Below are positions 36,665 through 42,019 of a stretch of 42,019 nt of DNA, piece after piece. The translations under genes were made by a program, and so were the position numbers. The DNA comes from a virus, in IMG/VR virus record IMGVR_UViG_3300025889_000248, positions 1-42,019 of that record; one strand, given 5' to 3'. How positions within the stretch are numbered: position 1 is the stretch's first letter; every line of letters begins with the position of its first letter. Under the pieces are notes generated by a model. It had not been told where the DNA came from. It saw only the letters and a list, made by a program, of their open reading frames with translations, and made no database searches.

Positions 36665-37279
36665 TTACCTTTGCGCCCAAGAAGGAACTGCACCGCTATT
36701 TTGTGCAGGAGCTTGTGGTGCAGCATTCGGAGCAATTGTGGTTTGTTGCATTGGAATACTGCCTTGGGGCAAAAATTCTGAGTTATCCGGCGTGAGAGCA
36801 GCCATAAGTTGGTTATTGTCTTTATAACCGTTGGTGCCCTTCTTAATGCCAACCTTAGCGCAAATCTCCATACCGCTCAAGTCCATCATACTGCTGATGT
36901 TGCGGTTTTGTTGCGCTTGTGGAGATACGTCCGCTGGGCTGATGTTTCGTGCGCTTTCGACAATAGACTTCAACGTGCGCAGACCAATCTCTTTAGCAAG
37001 AGGCATACCGCTTGGGCCAATCTTATCGCCATCTACGAATACGCTGTGCCAAAACTTGCGGCGGTCATACTCGCCACCGATGATTGTGAACTCAAGGTTC
37101 ATCCACTTAGCGGATGTGCTTTGTGATTTCTTGAACCATGCGCCTTGACCGAATTCAGGCAATTCGATGTCGCCCTGTTGAACAAGAACTACTGCGCGAA
37201 CCACAGAGCCACTAGGAATCAGAGAAAATTCTTGGTTATTTGGGTTTTCGTCTGCGGGTACATTATTAAAATTAAGCAT
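36665..37279 (-). CDS. ssDNA-binding-like protein (DUF669-type, 204 aa)
   Basis: N-terminus MLNFNNVPADENPNNQEFSLIPSGSVVRAVVLVQQG, then KWMNLEFTIIGGEYDRRKFWHSVFVDG, IGLRTLKSIVESARNISP and a disordered Pro/Gln tail ending SGAVPSWAQR. This resembles DUF669/OB-fold phage SSB proteins that sit beside Sak4-type recombinases. The leader carries TCTAGCGA and GGAG. Likely coats ssDNA for annealing. Confidence 0.65.
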   Translation of the reverse strand: MLNFNNVPADENPNNQEFSLIPSGSVVRAVVLVQQGDIELPEFGQGAWFKKSQSTSAKWMNLEFTIIGGEYDRRKFWHSVFVDGDKIGPSGMPLAKEIGLRTLKSIVESARNISPADVSPQAQQNRNISSMMDLSGMEICAKVGIKKGTNGYKDNNQLMAALTPDNSEFLPQGSIPMQQTTIAPNAAPQAPAQNSGAVPSWAQR

Positions 37280-38142
37280 TATACTTCTCCTTCGCTAGAA
37301 GTTTGAGTTGTAGGATCGACAAACGTAAGATCGTTGTCGGTTAATGGTGAGCCACTATTCATCTTTTCAATCAGCTTGCCAAGATGCGGCTCTTCTAATA
37401 CGTCGAGACGCCCAGAACGGTCCTTGGCTGGGTAGCCCCATTCGTTTAGCGGCTGACATACAAAGGCGCGATACTGACCATGATCTCCTGAGAGAACTGC
37501 CATTGTGATAACTTCGTCCACAATTCCCGGCAATTCACGACCAGTCTTTGCGCCTTCGATCTGCATGTTGTATTGCTTGCGACCGTAATCGTCTGTGACT
37601 TCATCCAAGATGCCGACAAAGATCACGTTCTTTGTGCGGATGTGCTGAATGTGTGTAAGCCACGACATCATCTCACGACCGTGCATTCCGTAAACAGCGC
37701 GAGTATCGACCTTGCCAGAACGCTCAGAGCGCGCTTCAGGCTGTTGTAAGCACCACTGGAAGCACAAACGTCCTGCTACGGTGATTGAGTCCACAAACAG
37801 CGTATCGTACTTCTGCCATACGTCTGAGGAGTCGCCATACATCTGCGCCACATAGTCGTAGTGCGACTGACCATATGGCTGGTCTTCTGATAAGGATGGG
37901 TTTGCACCGCCCAAGAAGCACGCAAGGTCACGACATTCTACCCATGTGCGAGGACGCACAACATCGATAGGATGTCCTTCGATTGCTGTATCACCAGCTT
38001 CCAAGTCCATAAACAAGGTAGTTGCTGGATTGAGCGTGCGAGCCAGTGTGGTTTTACCCACACCGCTTGATCCACACACCACAATCTTGTGGCCCTTTTT
38101 CTCAGCTAAACGCTGATCTGCTGTGATAATCTGCAAAGCCAT
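37279..38142 (-). CDS. Sak4-like ATPase (AAA_24 family, 287 aa)
   Basis: ATG 38142 is chosen because TAATG couples it to the upstream gene and a GAGGAGG site lies just ahead. Walker A GSSGVGKT is at 24-31, followed by DLEAGDTAIEGHPID, LFVDSITV (Walker B-like), and VIFVGILDEVTDDYG. Phage AAA_24 proteins of this type act as recombination mediators (Sak4 class) with an SSB and nuclease nearby. A longer frame starting 16 codons earlier is less likely. Confidence 0.8.
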   Translation of the reverse strand: MALQIITADQRLAEKKGHKIVVCGSSGVGKTTLARTLNPATTLFMDLEAGDTAIEGHPIDVVRPRTWVECRDLACFLGGANPSLSEDQPYGQSHYDYVAQMYGDSSDVWQKYDTLFVDSITVAGRLCFQWCLQQPEARSERSGKVDTRAVYGMHGREMMSWLTHIQHIRTKNVIFVGILDEVTDDYGRKQYNMQIEGAKTGRELPGIVDEVITMAVLSGDHGQYRAFVCQPLNEWGYPAKDRSGRLDVLEEPHLGKLIEKMNSGSPLTDNDLTFVDPTTQTSSEGEV

Positions 38143-38540
38143 TATTCTACCTCCTCGACTGTAACGCGGCCTGTCTCTACTGTACGGCACTCTTCAAGCT
38201 CACTTCTGATAGCTGGAGGTGCGGCTGTGAATTTGCGCTCTTCTACGGCAAACGTCAGCTTTCCGTAGTGATGTGCATCTTCTGGAGACATAGCGTTCAA
38301 CTTGTCACGCAGCTTGTCTTGATCCCATGATACTTTCTTACCAACAGTTACCTTGAGCCTTTGGTTGCCCTCTGTGATTTGGGCAGTGCCAAAGTCTTTA
38401 CCGTTGGAGCGCAGCACATCTTTTGCTACAGGTAGAAATATATCTGAGAGTTGTTCTTCAACGTCTTTGAGTTCAAGGCGCATCTCACTGATGACGTACT
38501 TGAGTTCGTCTCGACGCTCGAATAGCTCACGACTGTTCAT
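38142..38540 (-). CDS. Coiled-coil protein of the recombination module (132 aa)
   Basis: ATG 38540 is preceded by GGAAAGGA; an upstream frame to 38606 lacks such a site. The N-terminus is a long coiled coil (RELFERRDELKYVISEMRLELKDVEEQ). The rest has FLPVAKDVLRSNGKDFGTAQITEGNQRLKVTVGKKVSWDQ, a phrase I have seen next to Sak4-like genes (DUF7173-like). The stop overlaps the next start. Unknown biochemical role. Confidence 0.6.
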   Translation of the reverse strand: MNSRELFERRDELKYVISEMRLELKDVEEQLSDIFLPVAKDVLRSNGKDFGTAQITEGNQRLKVTVGKKVSWDQDKLRDKLNAMSPEDAHHYGKLTFAVEERKFTAAPPAIRSELEECRTVETGRVTVEEVE

Positions 38541-38576
38541 GTCGTTTCCTTTCCGCTTTAAGTTACTAGAGTCCCA

Positions 38577-38606
38577 AACATAACCATATGGCGTGGGGTA
38601 CGTCAA
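38577..38606 (-). promoter_or_regulatory. Promoter of the recombination module
   Basis: Minus strand: TTGACG (38606-38601), spacer of 17-18 nt, TTATGT or TATGTT (38583-38577), then TTGGGACTCTAGTAAC and the GGAAAGGA site. Its -35 overlaps the stop of the DUF1064 gene. Confidence 0.7.
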
Positions 38607-38977
38607 GCACTTTTTTTAGAAAGAAATATTTCTATGCCCAGACAGGCCTTCATGAGCTTCTTTTTTAGTTTAAATTCAGGAGTTTCAACGCCCTTGGCAT
38701 CTTCAACAATTTCGTGCCACTCGCCGTCCTTGTCTTCGCGCTTGTAGCGGAAGTCAGCAATATAGGCGCATATCTTTTGTTCGTTAACGATCAGGTTGTA
38801 GCGCACTTGTAGCTCTAAGTCTTTAACACGCCCAGCGCGTTCGAGCGACTTGATGTACAGATAGCGTTCGCCTTCCCACTTAGAATCGAACTTGATGCCA
38901 TCTATCGTGACCTTCTTATTTCCATACTTGGGTCTTGACCCACGCCGCTTGGGATTATATACAGTTGAAAAGGTCAT
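38603..38977 (-). CDS. DUF1064 PD-(D/E)XK-like nuclease (124 aa)
   Basis: RPKYGNKKVTIDGIKFDSKWEGERYLYIKSLERAG, then VRYNLIVNEQKICAYIADFRYKR and EIVEDAKGVETPEFKLKKKLMKA. The KFDSKWEGERY and DAKG phrases match DUF1064, a small phage family with a nuclease-like (Holliday-junction-resolvase type) fold. It begins 20 bp from the divergent RHH gene and contains that gene's promoter in antisense. No strong ribosome site. Confidence 0.75.
   Translation of the reverse strand: MTFSTVYNPKRRGSRPKYGNKKVTIDGIKFDSKWEGERYLYIKSLERAGRVKDLELQVRYNLIVNEQKICAYIADFRYKREDKDGEWHEIVEDAKGVETPEFKLKKKLMKACLGIEIFLSKKSA
38935..38963 (+). promoter_or_regulatory. Promoter of the RHH gene
   Basis: TTGACC (38935-38940), exactly 17 nt, TATACA (38958-38963). 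TGGGATTA lies in the spacer. It is antisense to the start of the DUF1064 gene, so the two units are mutually exclusive or competing. Confidence 0.7.
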
Positions 38978-38996
38978 TTATGGGAAGGAATCTCCA

Positions 38997-39212
38997 ATGC
39001 CAAACCCCGGTAAGTACAAATCCGTAGGTGTTTCTATAGACGCTTATGACAAGTTGGTAGCCATTGCGGATCACGAGGATCGTGCGATTGGCCGTCAGCT
39101 TTCGCGTATGATTGAAGAAACATACGAAAACATTCGGCTTGATGTCAAGCCGTCCTATACGATCCCAGCCGCTTCGGGAATTGGTGGGATCGCGTCAGTC
39201 ATTGAAGACTAG
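38997..39212 (+). CDS. Ribbon-helix-helix regulator (71 aa)
   Basis: ATG 38997 with GGGAAGGAA 7 nt upstream. The core KSVGVSIDAYDKLVAIADHEDRAIGRQLSRMIEETYENI has the Arc/CopG layout: a short strand, then two helices with the RxxQLSxMIEE end. Such proteins are small dimeric repressors. Its promoter is antisense inside the DUF1064 gene and its stop overlaps the virion gene stop, so it is an isolated unit. Confidence 0.7.
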   Translation: MPNPGKYKSVGVSIDAYDKLVAIADHEDRAIGRQLSRMIEETYENIRLDVKPSYTIPAASGIGGIASVIED

Positions 39213-42019
39213 AGTAAACCAGCGTTACCTAATCCACCTAGTAAAGTCGATGCAATGTACGGGTTAGATTTCGCTCTTTCCCGTAAGTTCATTTGCTGTC
39301 TAATGACTTCTGGATTTATTGACTGAGTTATTTGCATGTCATCAATAGAGACTGGCATTGCAACTTCTGGAACACTTGTTCGGGTTGGAGCGGGTGCGGG
39401 GCCAACAGCCTCTTGATCTGCCAGTAACGCTCTTGCGCCACCTTGACGAATCGCAGTCTTTCCACGGTTAGCGGCTTGCAATCCTGCGAGTAAACCTTGC
39501 CCAGCACCAGTTGCTCGCTCTGTAAGAGAGGCACCAGAGCCTGTGACCTGAGCAAATGATTCATTCAGCACTTGTGATAAACTTTGCGCGGTGGCTTGTG
39601 GGCTTGTGCGGCCAGCCTTTAATTCTATTGCCGCTCTTATGGTTTGTGGGTTGTTGAGAACATAGTTCAATGCTTTGAACCTAATTCCCTTTTTGAAGTT
39701 CTTAGCTGGGTTTGTGACCATACCTGTGCGAATAGCGTCTGCTGCAAGAGAGCCTGCGCCAGTTTTACCCGTATCGCTGAGAAGAACTAACATGTCAGAA
39801 AGCTCTTTAATGTCTGCAACTTGCTGCTTACCCAAAACTTTGTTTAACATGTCTGGCTTGTAAGCCTCTAAAGCCTTTCGTAGCGAAGACGCTGCTGCTT
39901 CATTTACAAATATATCTTCATCTACTGAGCCAAGAATATCACTTATAATTGTTCGTTTTATTGTTTCTTTGGCTGCGTCATTGCCGTCAAAGAACTTCAT
40001 AACTCTGTCCATTTGTGAGGCAGAGGTGTTTTTGTTTAGGAGAATAGTAGCTGCCTCTTCAGGCTGTATGGTTCCGTCAGCCAAATCCTTCAAGGCTTTG
40101 GAGGACAGTGCTTTTTCAAGACCGATCTGAGCATCCTGAACGCTACGCAATGTTGTAATGATGTCATCGCTAGGATTCTGAGCCACAATCCTTTGCATCA
40201 TTTGGTCGTCAATTTTCTTGACGCCATTAAAAGAAAGAGCTTTAGCCAGATTCTGAACTTCGCCCCACTGATCTTCAAACAACAGCTTGCCAGACTTGCC
40301 CAGCTTCTTAATCTTGTTGTTAAACTGAACACCATTGAAGGCTAATGGATCACCGAAGTCTTTGTTCGCTACCAGCAATGCGTCATCGAGATAGCTCTTC
40401 GCCAATGTCTGGCGTAGCTCATCACGACTTATTTGTGATATAGAGCTATCGGCAGCATTCAAGACTGCGGCTATTCTTTTAGGGCTATCAGTAATTCTGT
40501 CAAAAAGACGACCTGCCGTTAGCTTTACGTTCTCACCTGAATCACCAAGATTCCGAATGATCCCTAAAGTCTCTAGCTCGTTAAACAGCTTGATCTCACT
40601 TCGGTAAGCATCGCGAGCATCTAGCAATTGACCCATCGCTTTTTTGACTGTTTTTGCGTTTTGAGGCCCACCTACACCTGTGAGCTTCAGGCCACCAGAT
40701 TTATAATTACTAGGGTCCATCATGCGATCAATGTCGCCCTTCAAGCTATTTAACAGGCGTCTAGGTGTGGTGTCTTTGATTCCCAGTGCTGGGTCCATCA
40801 GTGTGTCGTTTATATTTTTGCGAAGCTCTTTCAGGCCGTTGAAGGTTGTGAACCCTTCCTTAGCACCAGATGAATTCAACTGATCTATCTGACGGCCTAT
40901 CTCCAAAAACTCATCAGGCGCAACTTTGTTCGCACCCGCGTACTGACTGTCTATAATGTCTCCGAATCTGGTCTGCATTGCCTTTATATCAAAAATAGGC
41001 AATTCTCCGCCGACAACTTCTCTTGTAACGCCATTGAGTGTTACAGGGCCTTTCACTTCGGACAAAGTGTCGTCAACCAACTTGAACTGTTGCTTGCTTT
41101 GTTTCATGAACTCTTCGTAGTTCTTAACAAGGGACTCAAGAACGAAATCGTCTATCTCTCCACCAGTCTTTGTGGTTTTGGTGAGCATAGATATTGTGTC
41201 ATCAATAGCTTTCATGTGAGCGTCTTGTGCAGACTTCAATCCAGATTCAAGCTGTTTAGCCTTTTGCGGAACTGAGTCTTTTATTACTCTAGCCAAGTCA
41301 TCAATGGTAGAAATGCCAGCTTCCCCAAGCAATTTATCACGCTCGTTTAGGGCAAATCTAATATTCGTCATGGCTCTTTTTTGTTCGTTGCCGCCTATAG
41401 CCCCTGCGATCTGTGATGTCTTTGATAGGCCAGCGGGAAGACCTGCCGCGCCATAGCTAGGCAAGCCCGGAACATCCGCGTCCATAATTTTTAAAGCAAG
41501 GTTAGCCTGATCTGCACCTAGCTCGCGTTCGACTTGGCCCATAGCACGAGCGCCTGCGTTTACGCCTTTACCAGCCGCACCTATTGCAGCTTTGCCAAGT
41601 TTAAAGATAGCGTTACCCGCGAAGTCCAAAGTACCCGCAAGGGCAGCTTCTCTTGCTACATCAACACCAATTTCGCCTAAAGACTGTCTTTGAATGCCCA
41701 ATAGGCTTTCAATACCTTCTTCAGCCGCTTGACCTAAGCCTGCGCCAGCGGCTGCACCAGCCGCGCCTGTCACCAAGCCCGGAGCGCCTAAGATGCCACC
41801 AATAACCGCGCCAATTGTTTCGGGGGCAATACCTGCTAAATCTGATACGTCCCGAAAGCTAAGACCTTCTTCCTCAAGAATAAGGTTTTGACCAATAGGC
41901 TCCATGCCTTGACTAACCTGACCAGCCTCAGTCAGTGCGAGACGACCTTTTGAGTCTTTTGTGTAGCCTTCTTCACCCACCATTTTACGCAGAATAAGTT
42001 CTTTTTCTTCTGGGGTTTC
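39209..42019 (-). CDS. Internal virion protein (partial, N-terminus off the window)
   Basis: The reading frame is open to the right edge (about 936 codons visible). The visible N-terminal part includes EGYTKDSKGRLALTEAG and GLSFRDVSDLAGIAPETIGAVIGGILG, a Gly/Ala hydrophobic stretch (about 60-100), then long helical, Lys/Asp-rich segments and an acidic C-terminus ending TLLGGLGNAGLL. This is the pattern of large internal or ejection proteins of podoviruses. The start shown at 41983 is not the true one. It is read in the same direction as the late operon and would be one of its last genes if the genome is circular. Confidence 0.75.
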   Translation of the reverse strand, partial: ETPEEKELILRKMVGEEGYTKDSKGRLALTEAGQVSQGMEPIGQNLILEEEGLSFRDVSDLAGIAPETIGAVIGGILGAPGLVTGAAGAAAGAGLGQAAEEGIESLLGIQRQSLGEIGVDVAREAALAGTLDFAGNAIFKLGKAAIGAAGKGVNAGARAMGQVERELGADQANLALKIMDADVPGLPSYGAAGLPAGLSKTSQIAGAIGGNEQKRAMTNIRFALNERDKLLGEAGISTIDDLARVIKDSVPQKAKQLESGLKSAQDAHMKAIDDTISMLTKTTKTGGEIDDFVLESLVKNYEEFMKQSKQQFKLVDDTLSEVKGPVTLNGVTREVVGGELPIFDIKAMQTRFGDIIDSQYAGANKVAPDEFLEIGRQIDQLNSSGAKEGFTTFNGLKELRKNINDTLMDPALGIKDTTPRRLLNSLKGDIDRMMDPSNYKSGGLKLTGVGGPQNAKTVKKAMGQLLDARDAYRSEIKLFNELETLGIIRNLGDSGENVKLTAGRLFDRITDSPKRIAAVLNAADSSISQISRDELRQTLAKSYLDDALLVANKDFGDPLAFNGVQFNNKIKKLGKSGKLLFEDQWGEVQNLAKALSFNGVKKIDDQMMQRIVAQNPSDDIITTLRSVQDAQIGLEKALSSKALKDLADGTIQPEEAATILLNKNTSASQMDRVMKFFDGNDAAKETIKRTIISDILGSVDEDIFVNEAAASSLRKALEAYKPDMLNKVLGKQQVADIKELSDMLVLLSDTGKTGAGSLAADAIRTGMVTNPAKNFKKGIRFKALNYVLNNPQTIRAAIELKAGRTSPQATAQSLSQVLNESFAQVTGSGASLTERATGAGQGLLAGLQAANRGKTAIRQGGARALLADQEAVGPAPAPTRTSVPEVAMPVSIDDMQITQSINPEVIRQQMNLRERAKSNPYIASTLLGGLGNAGLL

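Overview
This window looks like part of a tailed-phage genome (Caudoviricetes) of the kind recovered from marine plankton; the host is unknown. The evidence is a full packaging and head module on the minus strand, a replication and recombination module, and many small phage-type genes with ATGA, TGATG or TAATG overlaps. Several virion proteins (142-aa, 247-aa, 215-aa and small lysine-rich proteins) resemble genes I know from uncultured marine podoviruses. No integrase, DNA polymerase, lysis gene or tRNA was seen. The host is probably a proteobacterium-like cell, because the phage uses good sigma70-type promoters.

Layout. (1) 21430 down to 1, minus strand: the late operon. In order it holds a cupin-like protein, small proteins, an HlyC-like acyltransferase relative, a 1079-aa acidic protein, TerL, glycine-rich small proteins, a Cys-rich protein, the portal, a GroES-like co-chaperonin, a scaffold, capsid proteins (with a terminator just after the major capsid gene), small structural proteins, adaptor/connector proteins and a repeat-rich tail fibre that runs off the left edge. 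A large internal-virion-type protein runs off the right edge on the same strand and ends at 39209. If the genome is circular, the late operon would continue around from left to right. (2) 21725-24868, minus strand: an amidoligase-family protein, small unknown genes and the small terminase, separated by repeat-rich non-coding DNA. (3) 25176-29558, plus strand: an early-looking cluster of small genes, including a gamma-glutamylcyclotransferase-like protein, a predicted small RNA, zinc-finger and HTH proteins and a Q/G/M/Y-rich protein. (4) 38977 down to 29687, minus strand: replication and recombination, with a DUF1064 nuclease, a Sak4-like ATPase, an SSB-like protein, an SF2 helicase, a Cas4-like nuclease and a primase-helicase. 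A lone plus-strand ribbon-helix-helix gene sits at 38997-39212.

The regulatory layer is unusually legible. At least nine sites have TTGACN-like -35 boxes with 16-18-nt (mostly 17-nt) spacers and TATNNN-like -10 boxes. Several are followed by a GGGA box, a TCTAG box and then the Shine-Dalgarno sequence. A 9-mer CCCGAACAA/TTGTTCGGG occurs 15 times by eye, often as a palindrome, and an array of TTGACGTA repeats beside G/C palindromes separates the divergent small-terminase and early genes. The most interesting gene pairing is the amidoligase with the gamma-glutamylcyclotransferase.

All names come from reading motifs and from remembered family patterns; no database search was run.
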